The notes beneath the pieces were generated by a model that did not search any database, was not told the origin of the DNA, and worked only from the letters and a program-made list of their open reading frames with translations. A DNA stretch of 62,009 bases, from contig JAKAZZ010000010.1 in assembly GCA_021826315.1 (NCBI GenBank), forward strand, positions 1-62,009. Direction: 5' to 3'. This stretch comes from Actinomycetes bacterium. Its GTDB lineage: Bacteria > Actinomycetota > Acidimicrobiia > Acidimicrobiales > Acidimicrobiaceae. Below are positions 18,748 to 27,523 of this stretch, piece after piece. The position numbers and the translations under genes were made by a program. How positions within the stretch are numbered: the stretch's first letter is position 1; every line of letters begins with the position of its first letter.

Positions 18748-19827
18748 CTAAATGATCCCCGACCTTTGCAACATAACGGTTAGGTCCTGAGGGGAAGTAG
18801 CTGAAAGGAGCGCCTCGTTAGCATCGAGAACTCCCCCTTCTACTAATTCGTAAAGGGACTTTTCAAAGGTTCGCATACCGTAGAACTCACCCTCTTTGAT
18901 GATCTGTGGAATATCGCCCCCTCGGACTGGGTCTAAAATCGCCTGTGATATTCTGCCATTGGCAACCATGACCTCAAGAACCGGCCTCAAATTAGCGTCT
19001 CGGACCTTCACCAAGCGTTGGCAAATGACACCTTTGAGTGAGCCGGCCAACGAAGTTCTTACCTGGGCATGTTGATGGGAGGGGAAGAAGTCGACGATAC
19101 GAGAGATCGTCTCCTTAGCATTCGTGGTGTGGAGTGTCGAAAGTACCAGATGGCCAGTTTCTGCCGCCGAGATTGCGGCGTGGACAGTCTCTTCGTCGCG
19201 CATCTCGCCAATTAAGATCACATCAGGATCTTCGCGCATCGCAGATTTCATCGCTTTCGCGAATGTCGTAGCATCGAATCCGATCTCACGCTGGTTCACA
19301 AGAGCTCTCTTGTCGCTGTGCATGATCTCGATCGGATCTTCGATCGTTATGATGTGGCACGCCCTATTTTCATTGATCTGACGAATCATCGCTGCGAGCG
19401 TCGAAGTCTTGCCCGAACCGGTTGGACCTGTGACCAAGATTAGCCCTCTCCGTTCATTAGATAAGGTTGAAACGACTTCAGGTAATGCAAGATCGCTAAG
19501 CGTCGCGGGAGCCGAGGCGACTCGTCGAAATACCATCGAGATCGAGCCCCTTTGGAAGAAGGCGTTCGCTCGAAAACGTGATCCGTCTCCGCACTGGTAG
19601 GCGAAGTCACACTGCTTATCTTGATCAAGGGTATGCCAAAGGTCATCGCTCATAGCACCTTTGGCGATCTCATTCATGATCAACTCAGTAAGGGCTGGGA
19701 CGCCAACAACTTCTGCTAAGTTGCCCTTTACGCGAATACGAGGAACTGCACTGACCTTCAAGTGAAGATCAGAACCACCTCGGGTCGTAAGTATCCGTAG
19801 TAGGCCATCAAGTAGGTCACTTGCCAC
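18748..19827 (-). CDS. pilT: PilT-like twitching motility ATPase
   Basis: A 359-residue secretion-type ATPase. Walker A is GPTGSGKT at residues 134-141; the Asp box (TIEDPIE), Walker B (DPDVILIGEMRDEET) and His box (AAETGHLVLSTLHTTNA) all follow in the usual order. The N-terminal SDLHLKVSAVPRIRVKG is typical of PilT, the motor that retracts type IV pili from the inner face of the membrane. GTG start. It is 62 bases downstream of the EAL protein, so c-di-GMP turnover and pilus retraction seem to be expressed together. No other pilus gene is in the window. Confidence 0.93.
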   Translation of the reverse strand: MASDLLDGLLRILTTRGGSDLHLKVSAVPRIRVKGNLAEVVGVPALTELIMNEIAKGAMSDDLWHTLDQDKQCDFAYQCGDGSRFRANAFFQRGSISMVFRRVASAPATLSDLALPEVVSTLSNERRGLILVTGPTGSGKTSTLAAMIRQINENRACHIITIEDPIEIMHSDKRALVNQREIGFDATTFAKAMKSAMREDPDVILIGEMRDEETVHAAISAAETGHLVLSTLHTTNAKETISRIVDFFPSHQHAQVRTSLAGSLKGVICQRLVKVRDANLRPVLEVMVANGRISQAILDPVRGGDIPQIIKEGEFYGMRTFEKSLYELVEGGVLDANEALLSATSPQDLTVMLQRSGII

Positions 19828-19889
19828 GAAAGTCTCTTCGACAGATCAAACTGTAACCTTGAGCAAATGGGGAGCGACACATAAATAAC

Positions 19890-21935
19890 CTACGAAACTT
19901 GCCGCGGAATAAAATTGACTGGAGCTATTCGATTGGCTCGATCAATCATCATCCAATTTGTTATTTCTGCTGCTGGCGCCGGTCGCGAAATATAAAAACC
20001 TTGCGCCATATCACAGCCGATTTCCCCCAGGTCTTCGAGAACATCAAGCGTCTCAACTCCCTCTGCCACAGTCTTTAGACCAAGGTCACGAGCCAAGTTG
20101 ACGATCGCCTTGACGATTATCCGCATCCTCTCGTTATTCATCATTGAGGTAACGTAAGAAGAGTCGATTTTTATGGTGTTAATCGGAAGATTCTTCAAGT
20201 AGTCAAAGGATGAGTAGCCGGTGCCAAAGTCATCGACCGATATCTGAACCCCAATCTCACGCAACCTTTCGATGGTCAATATCGACCGACTTCGGTCGGC
20301 CATAACTGATGACTCCGTTATCTCAACCTCAAGCCAACGAGAATCGATGCCGCTTCGGCGAATTGCCTCATCAACCCGAGAAGCAAAGGAGAGGTCATGC
20401 AGATTCCGAGCTGAGGCATTCACCGCCACCGCCACCTTTATGCCCGCTGCGTGCCACTTAGATAGCTGCAAAAGGGCGCTCTCGATAACCCACTCTGTAA
20501 GTGGAATCATGAGATCGGTCTGTTCTGCTACCGGCATGAATTCTCCAGGTGAGATCATGCCTAACTTTGGGTGCCTCCAACGAATAAGCGCCTCCAACCC
20601 GCCGACCGACCCATCTTGAAGCGAGAGCTTCGGTTGATAAGCAAGAAAGAGTTGGTCCGTTCCGATTGCGTCCTTTAAATCACCTAAGAGCGCTAAGCGC
20701 CCCGGTCTTGGAAGGTCACCATCGCTTGAATAACTTACAAAGCTGCTCTTTTGCCTCTGGGCTTTGTACAAGGCGTAGTCGGCTCGCCGAATCAGTTCAA
20801 CAAGGTTATCGGCATCGTTGGGGTAGGAGGCAGCTCCTATATTTGCACCACAAGCAAGTGGCACTCCACCGACGTCTATGTTGACACCTATCTCATGGAC
20901 CACCTCTTCAGCATATGCAAGGAGTTCGTCACCCGCGAGCTTATTGAAGAGCGCAATAGCAAAGGTGCCTCCGCCAAAAGATGCTACGATACTTTGCGGT
21001 CGAGAAACCCTCTCTACCTTGAGTGCAGCGCTCCGAACCATCCCAATTGCCATCTGACTGCCGAGACTATTTTCTACCGCCGATACTCCATCTATCTGAA
21101 GCATCAAAAGCGTAATCAAATTCTTCCGGCTAGAACCAGAGCCCATTTGATCAACGACAAGACTCTCGAAGTGGGGCCGGCTGTAGAGGCCTGTTCCGGG
21201 GTCGATGCTTTGAAGCATTCTGTCGATAGTTGCACTACTCACCATATGAGTAACCACAAAACCAATAAACAAGAGGAGTAGGGCAAATGTCGTGCTCTCG
21301 GAGAGCTGATACGCAATTAAAGTTCCAACCGTCAAAAGCAGTAGGTCTCCTACGGCCGCGACGTTTGCAGCCTCCTTCAATGCGCTCGTTACATTACGTT
21401 CCCGGACGATAGCGAAGAAGAAGGCACGCAATAAAACGTGTATTGCAGTTGCGAAGAGTATTGCGCCTACAACTACGCCCGAGTGTTGCAAGGCAATTGC
21501 ACTCGTCGCCTCAGAATAAATCTTCGAATACTGGCTCAGAATGGAAGCCATAGAACCAAAGATTACCGAAATCGCAAGAGTATCGAGAGCTAAAGATATT
21601 GGCTGCTTCTGTAGGATCAATCCAACTACGAGGGAGACCAAAACCAGCGCTACAACAGAAAAGATGCTTGGCGCAACGAAGACGAGAGCGGTCGCGAAGG
21701 CGAAGGCAAAGGACGGCGGCGGCTGCATTCGCAATGGCTTTGGAATGCGCGACAAATAAAGCTCGCTAGCTGCGACAATCGCCAATAATATAGCTGCCTC
21801 GGTAATGACATGAACTTGGCCAAAGAGACTAAGACGAGGCGGCTCAAATACTGTGAGGATGGCGAGAAAGGCGAAAGAGAGCAGAAGTAGTGCTCCTACC
21901 AATCTCCTCGTCGAACTCTTTGCCACTTGAGCCAT
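19890..21935 (-). CDS. Membrane c-di-GMP phosphodiesterase with degenerate GGDEF and intact EAL domain
   Basis: A 681-residue protein: about eight hydrophobic helices in residues 1-235, a GGDEF-type domain (about 245-400) and an EAL domain (about 425-670). The diguanylate cyclase signature is degenerate (FGGGTFAIA in place of GGDEF), so cyclase activity is unlikely. The EAL part retains GGLEALIRWRHP, the metal-binding DDFGTGYSS and the ending VAEGVET, so it should cleave c-di-GMP. The degenerate domain may bind GTP to tune this. It is the first gene of a unit with pilT, which suggests control of surface motility. Confidence 0.92.
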   Translation of the reverse strand: MAQVAKSSTRRLVGALLLLSFAFLAILTVFEPPRLSLFGQVHVITEAAILLAIVAASELYLSRIPKPLRMQPPPSFAFAFATALVFVAPSIFSVVALVLVSLVVGLILQKQPISLALDTLAISVIFGSMASILSQYSKIYSEATSAIALQHSGVVVGAILFATAIHVLLRAFFFAIVRERNVTSALKEAANVAAVGDLLLLTVGTLIAYQLSESTTFALLLLFIGFVVTHMVSSATIDRMLQSIDPGTGLYSRPHFESLVVDQMGSGSSRKNLITLLMLQIDGVSAVENSLGSQMAIGMVRSAALKVERVSRPQSIVASFGGGTFAIALFNKLAGDELLAYAEEVVHEIGVNIDVGGVPLACGANIGAASYPNDADNLVELIRRADYALYKAQRQKSSFVSYSSDGDLPRPGRLALLGDLKDAIGTDQLFLAYQPKLSLQDGSVGGLEALIRWRHPKLGMISPGEFMPVAEQTDLMIPLTEWVIESALLQLSKWHAAGIKVAVAVNASARNLHDLSFASRVDEAIRRSGIDSRWLEVEITESSVMADRSRSILTIERLREIGVQISVDDFGTGYSSFDYLKNLPINTIKIDSSYVTSMMNNERMRIIVKAIVNLARDLGLKTVAEGVETLDVLEDLGEIGCDMAQGFYISRPAPAAEITNWMMIDRANRIAPVNFIPRQVS

Positions 21936-22043
21936 GTCCTATTGCCTTCGTAGGGCGTGATCCTTCGATCGCAAACTAAACCATGGCTATAATCGAAATA
22001 AAATCGACAAAAGTTTAGAAAAATATGAAGTAAGGTTCGGCAA

Positions 22044-22091
22044 GTATAAGTTAGTCAAAGCCGAGACCTCGTATAAGTTAGTCAAAGCCGA
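22044..22091. repeat. Duplicated 21-bp sequence
   Basis: Two identical 21-base copies (22044-22064 and 22071-22091, beginning GTATAAGTTAGTC) lie 27 bases apart between the EAL gene and the Thr-rich gene. They do not form an obvious hairpin. Either a small tandem duplication or paired binding sites. Confidence 0.5.
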
Positions 22092-22107
22092 AGCATTCGG
22101 ATTGAAA

Positions 22108-22842
22108 CTACGCTCCTAGTGAAGTAGTAGTAACCCCAGGAACCGCAATATATATCGACGAATTCAGCGGAGAAATCTGTCCATTCGATACGACGCGCAC
22201 ATCGTAAGTCACGGCCGGAATTGAAAGTGTCGCCACGTTCACATTTATCTGCGTCGCAGCGCCTGTAATGGCAGACTCAGGTACCGTAATCGCGGCAATC
22301 TGCTCACTCGAAGTAGGACAAAGAAGCACTTCGCTAGTGGGTGAAAGGTTGCTCCCCAGAACTTGTACAATTGCACCCCCACTGGCAAAGACCGGATTTA
22401 CGGTAGTTACAACTGGAGCATTGGAACCCGTAGAAGCCGGGGACAAGCAATCGTAAGCTACAGCAGTTGTTGTGGTTGGTGCGACTGTTGTAGTTGGTGC
22501 GACTGTTGTCGAAGTCGTGGGGGCTTGAGTCGTCGTTGTAACGATTGAAGAACTTGTGGTCGTGGGGGCTTGAGTCGTCGTTGTAACGATTGAAGAACTT
22601 GTGGTCGTGGGGGATACTTTGACTACTGCCGTACTTGATGTCGTCAAGGACGTAGTAGTTACCACGGTGGTAGACGGAGCGACCTTAGCTACCGGTGAGC
22701 TTCCAATCGTCTTGGGAACTTGAAGCAGATTCGTAGGTTGAGGAGTAGAAGTTACGAGGTAGCCGCCGTAGGCGAGGAGTAGTGCACCAACTAATGATGC
22801 ACTACCCACAGTAACGGCTCTACTGTCGAAAACCTTAGACAC
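22108..22842 (-). CDS. Thr/Ser-rich exported surface protein
   Basis: A 244-residue protein. Residues 10-32 form a hydrophobic signal or anchor helix (VTVGSASLVGALLLAYGGYLV). Residues 55-125 are almost pure Thr/Ser/Val/Pro, including two perfect 15-residue repeats (TTTSSSIVTTTTQAP), a likely stalk and glycosylation target. The C-terminal 110 residues look like one Ig-like IPT/TIG domain (VVTTVNPVFASGGAIVQVLGSNL) with two cysteines that could pair. GTG 22842 has AGGAG six bases upstream. The function is unknown; the composition and anchor suggest a cell-surface protein. Confidence 0.75.
   Translation of the reverse strand: MSKVFDSRAVTVGSASLVGALLLAYGGYLVTSTPQPTNLLQVPKTIGSSPVAKVAPSTTVVTTTSLTTSSTAVVKVSPTTTSSSIVTTTTQAPTTTSSSIVTTTTQAPTTSTTVAPTTTVAPTTTTAVAYDCLSPASTGSNAPVVTTVNPVFASGGAIVQVLGSNLSPTSEVLLCPTSSEQIAAITVPESAITGAATQINVNVATLSIPAVTYDVRVVSNGQISPLNSSIYIAVPGVTTTSLGA
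22514..22613. repeat. 45-bp tandem repeat inside the Thr-rich gene
   Basis: Two identical 45-base units (22514-22558, 22559-22603) plus ten bases of a third, all in frame with the coding sequence. Unit length is a multiple of three, so copy-number changes would alter stalk length without a frameshift. Confidence 0.85.
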
Positions 22843-22865
22843 TCAAATCTCCTGCCACCAAAACC

Positions 22866-22888
22866 ATCACTTTTCGTAAGTGATTTTT
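22866..22888. terminator. Small terminator-like hairpin
   Basis: ATCACTT-TTCGT-AAGTGAT followed by TTTT on the plus strand and GGTTTTGG on the minus strand. It lies between the MaoC gene stop (22973) and the next minus-strand start, so it probably ends the DUF6941-MaoC transcript. Confidence 0.45.
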
Positions 22889-22972
22889 AGTAATATTCTC
22901 ATAATAATGAGAAATATCACCCATAGTGACAAAAAATCCTAAAGTTTTAGAAAATTATGCCGATAGCGCCTT

Positions 22973-23482
22973 TTAGCCCCAGATTTCTTCACCGTAAGGA
23001 CGCATACGAGCCGGTGCAAAATCGCGCTTCCAAACCATAACGCGACGACGGAAGTAGCAAACCTCGACACCTTCTTGATTGATGCCTTTGGTTTCGACAA
23101 GAACGACACCCCTATCTTCACGAGACTTTGAAGCAGTCTTGTCCAAGACTCTGGTCTCGGCGTAGATGGTATCTCCATGGAAGGTAGGGTTCTTGTGCTG
23201 CAAAGTCTCAATCTCGAGATTGGCTATAGCTGCTCCCGATACATCGGGAACCGACATACCAAGGACTAATGAGTAGACCAAGTTACCCACCACTACGTTG
23301 CGCTTTTGAACGCTTTCATGCTCAGCAAAGTAAGCATTCGTGTGCAATGGGTGGTGGTTCATTGTGATCATACAAAAGAGGTGATCATCAGCTTCGGTGA
23401 TCGTCTTACCAGGCCAATGTTTGTAGACGTCTCCGACTTCGAAGTCCTCAAAGTATCTTCCAAAGGGCCTGTCGTGAATCAT
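22973..23482 (-). CDS. MaoC-family acyl-CoA hydratase
   Basis: A 169-residue hot-dog-fold protein. The hydratase-2 motif is DDHLFCMITMNHHPLHTNAYFAE, with the expected Asp and His, and is preceded by FEDFEVGDVYKHWPGKTIT. Enzymes of this type add water to enoyl-CoAs, and some are mesaconyl-CoA hydratases. The ATG overlaps the stop of the upstream gene by four bases, so the two are coupled. A methylsuccinyl-CoA-dehydrogenase-like gene lies 1.2 kb away, and mesaconyl-CoA is that enzyme's product, so a role in the ethylmalonyl-CoA pathway is a reasonable but unproven guess. Confidence 0.83.
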   Translation of the reverse strand: MIHDRPFGRYFEDFEVGDVYKHWPGKTITEADDHLFCMITMNHHPLHTNAYFAEHESVQKRNVVVGNLVYSLVLGMSVPDVSGAAIANLEIETLQHKNPTFHGDTIYAETRVLDKTASKSREDRGVVLVETKGINQEGVEVCYFRRRVMVWKRDFAPARMRPYGEEIWG

Positions 23483-23931
23483 TGGAACGACAGTCCATCT
23501 ACTGGAAATTCGGGCATCGAACGCGTGGAAAAGAAGGCAGACCAGTTGGCATCGCTCTGACCATTAATGGTCATTCTCCACATGTAAGAACGACCCGGTG
23601 CCAGTGGAAGCGGGCCGAGGTTGATCGCCATATTGATAGGGGTAGCCGATTCGATGGGATTACCGTCTGGTGCAGATACACGGAAGTCACCACGTACTTC
23701 AACCGGACGAGGTCCATCTGGAGTTTCAAGAATGACAGCCTCACCATTTGTCTCCTCTAAAAAGAGCTCCCAATGGTGCTCCTCCGAGACGACATTGAAG
23801 TCGACATCCACTTTAATAGCGATCGCCATAGGGGCTGGGCCTGGTCCAATTAGGGACCAACCGCCACCCAATATAAATAGTTTCGAGTCGGCAATTACAG
23901 CCGCATCACAGAGTAATAATGTTGCATTCAC
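23479..23931 (-). CDS. DUF6941-like conserved protein
   Basis: About 150 residues from GTG 23931, where the conserved start NATLLLCDAAVIADSKLFILGGGW begins; a longer frame reaches 23979 but would overlap the divergent gene. The rest alternates beta strands with DFNVVSEEHHWELFLEETNG and ends in ANWSAFFSTR. It resembles a small actinobacterial family (DUF6941) with no assigned role. It is coupled by a four-base overlap to the MaoC gene, so it probably works in the same acyl-CoA process. Confidence 0.7.
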   Translation of the reverse strand: MNATLLLCDAAVIADSKLFILGGGWSLIGPGPAPMAIAIKVDVDFNVVSEEHHWELFLEETNGEAVILETPDGPRPVEVRGDFRVSAPDGNPIESATPINMAINLGPLPLAPGRSYMWRMTINGQSDANWSAFFSTRSMPEFPVDGLSFQ

Positions 23932-23955
23932 GCTAAATACGCTAGTGTCTTTACC

Positions 23956-24612
23956 GTGACATCTGCCATCGCATATCAACTTCGTGACGACCTTTATCGA
24001 AGACCACTCGTATCGGCTTTAGAACGCCTCGGAGACACCGAGGGGATGACATCTGTTGACGTAGGTGCAGGCGGTGGTGACGTAACCGTTGCCCTAGCCG
24101 AGATAAGCGGCGAGACAGGCAGAGTCTACGCAGTAGACATTGACCCAATCAGACGCAATGAGATAGCCAAACGTGCTGCCAACTACTCGCAAGTAGTTGC
24201 CCTCACCCAAAGCGTCGAGGAACTAACTCTTCCGGAAAAGGTGGATCTCGCCTACGCTCGATTCCTATTGCTAAATGTCTACGAACCAAAGATCGCAATT
24301 GAGCGGATGGTGCGCGCTCTAAAGCCGGGTGGGTGGCTCGTCTTGCAGGAGGCAATTACCTCATATGGCCGAATTGGGGAAACTCCACTTCGCCTAGATA
24401 CCGATCAGGTGGTAGACCAGGATATTGGCCTTCGCCTTTTAGACCTTCTACCTTACGACGCAGTTTCAGTAAGAGATTGCTGGATGGAGTCGCCAATTGG
24501 GCGGGGAAATCATCAGATTTCGTCGTACCTCGAGGCGATGACCGACGTTAGAGTCGACGATGAGACCATCATTCTCCCTCCGATTGTCACGGTCGTAGCC
24601 CGCCGCAAGTAG
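23956..24612 (+). CDS. Class I SAM-dependent methyltransferase
   Basis: A 218-residue Rossmann-fold methyltransferase. Motif I is SVDVGAGGGDVTVALAE near residues 33-49, the acidic end of strand beta-2 is YAVDIDP, and motif post-II/III is LKPGGWLVLQE. The substrate cannot be read from sequence. GTG 23956 is only 24 bases from the divergent DUF6941 start, so the two promoters must overlap and at least one transcript may have almost no leader. Confidence 0.83.
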   Translation: MTSAIAYQLRDDLYRRPLVSALERLGDTEGMTSVDVGAGGGDVTVALAEISGETGRVYAVDIDPIRRNEIAKRAANYSQVVALTQSVEELTLPEKVDLAYARFLLLNVYEPKIAIERMVRALKPGGWLVLQEAITSYGRIGETPLRLDTDQVVDQDIGLRLLDLLPYDAVSVRDCWMESPIGRGNHQISSYLEAMTDVRVDDETIILPPIVTVVARRK

Positions 24613-24731
24613 CAGAAGTCGAACGACTGTTATCGTTTGCATATGAGAGACCTATGTCACAGCAAGTGACGTGATTTTACTATTCCTACTCCCAAAATAA
24701 GACCAACAGATCGACTATCATCGAAAACAAT

Positions 24732-26321
24732 ATGAAGACTCCTGATATGCAACTAGCGGCCGAGGCCGTGGAAATAGCAAAAATTATCGTCTCCAAGGCA
24801 ATTGCCGAGGTCGCCGCAGAAGGAATCGACGCCAACCAAGTAACGGCGTACGACCTCGCACATGGCGCCTCAGGGGTGGAGGCAGCAAGGTCCATGCTCG
24901 ACTACGGAGCAAAGGGAGAAGTAGAGGCGCGTCTTTCCTGTGCCTTTATTGCCGACGTCCTAGCTGATCTAGTCTCACGGGTATATGGGCGTGAAGAAAA
25001 TTGGGGCATCACCCCCGAGTACCTCAACAAAGCACACGCCTTCATCAGAGACTTTAGGAGTCCTGAATTCGTGGCGTCACTTGCGAAGGTACCGGGTCCC
25101 ACTCACCTAGATGTTGACTTTGAGCTCGTTCAAGACACCTTTGCACGCTTTGCACGCGAGGTTATTGCGCCACAGGCGGATGAGATCCACAGAAGAAACC
25201 TCGATGTACCCGAAGAGGTAATAAGCGGATTAGGCGAGATCGGTGCTTTCGGACTCTCGATTCCTGAGGAGTTCGGCGGCTTCGCATCCGGCTCAGAGAA
25301 TGATTACCTCGCTATGGTAGTAGCGACCGAAGAGTTGTCAAAGGCTTCGCTCGCTTCAGGGGGGTCCCTAATCACCCGACCCGAGATCCTAGCAAGGGCG
25401 CTTATGCGGGGCGGGACTCAAGAACAAAAAGAGTATTGGCTTCCAAAACTTGCCACTGGTGAAACCATGGCAGCAGTAGCCGTAACAGAGCCTGATTACG
25501 GCTCTGACGTAGCCTCATTGGCGACCTCAGCAACCCGTACCGAGGGTGGATGGATTCTAAATGGCGTCAAGACTTGGTGCACATTCGCCGCTCGAGCCGA
25601 TGTATTGATGGTGCTTGCTCGTACCAACTCCGATCGCTCCCTAGCGCACCGAGGTCTATCCCTCTTCATAGTCGAGAAGCCCCGCGGGGAGTCCGAAGGG
25701 TGGGCATTCACCCAAGATAATCCTGCCGGCGGCGTCGGCAAGATGGAAGGTCGCCCGATAGACACAGTTGGATATCGAGGAATGCACTCCTATGAGATCG
25801 CAATCGATAACTGGTTCGTCCCCCAATCGAATCTGGTCGGCGATGACGGTGGCCTTGGAAAGGGTTTCTACTTCCAAATGGAAGGGTTCGAGAACGGTCG
25901 CATTCAAACTGCCGCCCGCGCTATCGGTTTGATGCAAGTCGCCTACGAAGTGGCTTTAGCCTATGCCGAGAACCGCAAGGTCTTCGGTTCGCCAATCTAC
26001 GAGTACCAACTAACTCAGTACAAGTTGGGACGAATGGCCTACATCATTCAAGCAGCTAGGCAATTTTCCTACCACGTCTCTGCGCTTATGGCAAAGGGCG
26101 AAGGTGCACTTGAAGCATCGATGGTAAAAGCGTACGTATGTCGCGCCGCTGAGTGGGTAACTCGTGAGGCAATGCAGATTCACGGCGGTATGGGATATGC
26201 CGAAGAGTATTCTGTGTCGCGGTACTTCCTCGACGCCAGAGTGCTTTCGATCTTTGAAGGAGCCGATGAGACCCTTTCGCTCAAGGTAATTGCACGAAAG
26301 TTAATCGACTCGCAGTCATAG
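24732..26321 (+). CDS. Acyl-CoA dehydrogenase, methylsuccinyl-CoA dehydrogenase-like
   Basis: A 529-residue flavoprotein. The first 120 residues form an extra helical region absent from ordinary acyl-CoA dehydrogenases but present in (2S)-methylsuccinyl-CoA dehydrogenase (Mcd) of the ethylmalonyl-CoA pathway. The dehydrogenase part has AVTEPDYGSDVASL, VFGSPIYEYQLTQYKLGRM, IHGGMGYAEEYSVSRYFLDARVLSIFEGADE, the last matching Mcd well. It would oxidise methylsuccinyl-CoA to mesaconyl-CoA using FAD. The nearby MaoC hydratase supports this; crotonyl-CoA carboxylase/reductase is not in the window, so a related acyl-CoA substrate is possible. Confidence 0.82.
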   Translation: MKTPDMQLAAEAVEIAKIIVSKAIAEVAAEGIDANQVTAYDLAHGASGVEAARSMLDYGAKGEVEARLSCAFIADVLADLVSRVYGREENWGITPEYLNKAHAFIRDFRSPEFVASLAKVPGPTHLDVDFELVQDTFARFAREVIAPQADEIHRRNLDVPEEVISGLGEIGAFGLSIPEEFGGFASGSENDYLAMVVATEELSKASLASGGSLITRPEILARALMRGGTQEQKEYWLPKLATGETMAAVAVTEPDYGSDVASLATSATRTEGGWILNGVKTWCTFAARADVLMVLARTNSDRSLAHRGLSLFIVEKPRGESEGWAFTQDNPAGGVGKMEGRPIDTVGYRGMHSYEIAIDNWFVPQSNLVGDDGGLGKGFYFQMEGFENGRIQTAARAIGLMQVAYEVALAYAENRKVFGSPIYEYQLTQYKLGRMAYIIQAARQFSYHVSALMAKGEGALEASMVKAYVCRAAEWVTREAMQIHGGMGYAEEYSVSRYFLDARVLSIFEGADETLSLKVIARKLIDSQS

Positions 26322-26333
26322 AAAGCTCTAATC

Positions 26334-26403
26334 GGGGCCGTTGCCTCCAATACAGTAGCCAGGAGTACTCGACCGTGGCGACTTATACGGGCAACGACCC
26401 CCC
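26334..26403 (+). terminator. Large branched hairpin after the acyl-CoA dehydrogenase gene
   Basis: GGGGCCGTTGCC (26334-26345) pairs with GGCAACGACCCC near 26389-26401 with one mismatch. Inside it GTAGCCA pairs with TGGCGAC and GAGTACTC is self-complementary. The element is followed by CCTTTAAAT. It starts 13 bases after the stop codon, so it probably acts as a terminator or a structured 3' end. Confidence 0.55.
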
Positions 26404-26540
26404 TTTAAATCTCTCAAAAAACTAGCAAAAGCTTCAAAGTTTCGCCATTTGATGCCGAAGATCTAGTATCTAAAGTGTGTCCCACGAAGTGTAGGCCGAT
26501 ATACGCTCGAGACAAGCTGTATGGATCAGGGAGAGACTTA

Positions 26541-27347
26541 GTGAAACAAGCAAGAGACGCCGTCGCCTGGATAGCCCTGAACATCGGAGCGATCTTTGGG
26601 TTGATAGGACTTTTCTCCTACTCCGCATCGCAGAGTGTCTTCAAGCCCGGAACCCTAAGTACGGCTGTTACGACAATCATCTCAAATCCCACGGTCCGAA
26701 ATGATTTAGCAACCACCTTTGCCAATACCATAACTGCGAACCAATCGTCGGTTGCAGCAAGTCCAACAGTCACGGCTACCATTGCCACCGCTCTAAAGAC
26801 TGCCCTTACCGACCCAACAGTCGAGAATGATATCAAGGGTGCCCTCAATGCGGCCCAAAACCGTCTAAACGGATTGGGAGCAAGTCCAATCACGATATCC
26901 GATGGAGCACTCACTACAGCGATCGTGAATAACATTCCAGCAAGTGACCCTGCCTTGGCGCAAGCCGTTAAGTCCACGAACCTTTCATTTACAATACCTG
27001 GAACTTCCCTACCAAACCTCGGCAAGGTAAAGTCCTACTTACCAAGGGTTGAACACGATTCGTTGGCGGCGGCTGCGCTTCTCATTGGATTTGCAATCCT
27101 CATAGCAATCTCCCGAGCTGGGGTAATAGCATCGCTCGGCTGGAGACTTATAATCCTCACCTTCTTCAATGCGTTCATCTTCTACATCGTCCCCAACTTT
27201 GTACTTCCGGCACTTACAATCTCATGGGGACCGGTTGCAGCAATCATCCTAAGAGCAGTCGGTGGTGCTGTTGCAACAACGTATGCAACCCTGTTCATCG
27301 TCGGTATTGCTGCAATTATTCTTCCGCGCTTCATCTTCTCCAAGTAA
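26541..27347 (+). CDS. Integral membrane protein, four predicted helices
   Basis: About 268 residues from GTG 26541, which has GGGAGAG seven bases upstream; an in-frame GTG at 26475 lacks such a site. One helix near the N-terminus (WIALNIGAIFGLIGLFSYS) is followed by about 140 residues of Thr/Ala/Asn-rich extracytoplasmic sequence made of helices (TVRNDLATTFANTITANQ, TVENDIKGALNAAQNRL), then three closely packed helices to the C-terminus ending IILPRFIFSK. The layout resembles actinobacterial membrane proteins of unknown role. It stands alone, with a structured element upstream. Confidence 0.72.
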   Translation: MKQARDAVAWIALNIGAIFGLIGLFSYSASQSVFKPGTLSTAVTTIISNPTVRNDLATTFANTITANQSSVAASPTVTATIATALKTALTDPTVENDIKGALNAAQNRLNGLGASPITISDGALTTAIVNNIPASDPALAQAVKSTNLSFTIPGTSLPNLGKVKSYLPRVEHDSLAAAALLIGFAILIAISRAGVIASLGWRLIILTFFNAFIFYIVPNFVLPALTISWGPVAAIILRAVGGAVATTYATLFIVGIAAIILPRFIFSK

Positions 27348-27523
27348 GGGCTGGCTAACCGCCGAGAATTATAACTTTATGTTTCAGACCGAAATAACCC
27401 TGACTACGCCTATCACGACCTCTACATTCTTCGAAGGCAATATCACTGTCCTTGCGCCACCCTTATAGGTTTCTTCTAGACCATCGCGTGACCATGTCAG
27501 CGATCTCGCAAGGGCGAGCTGTT

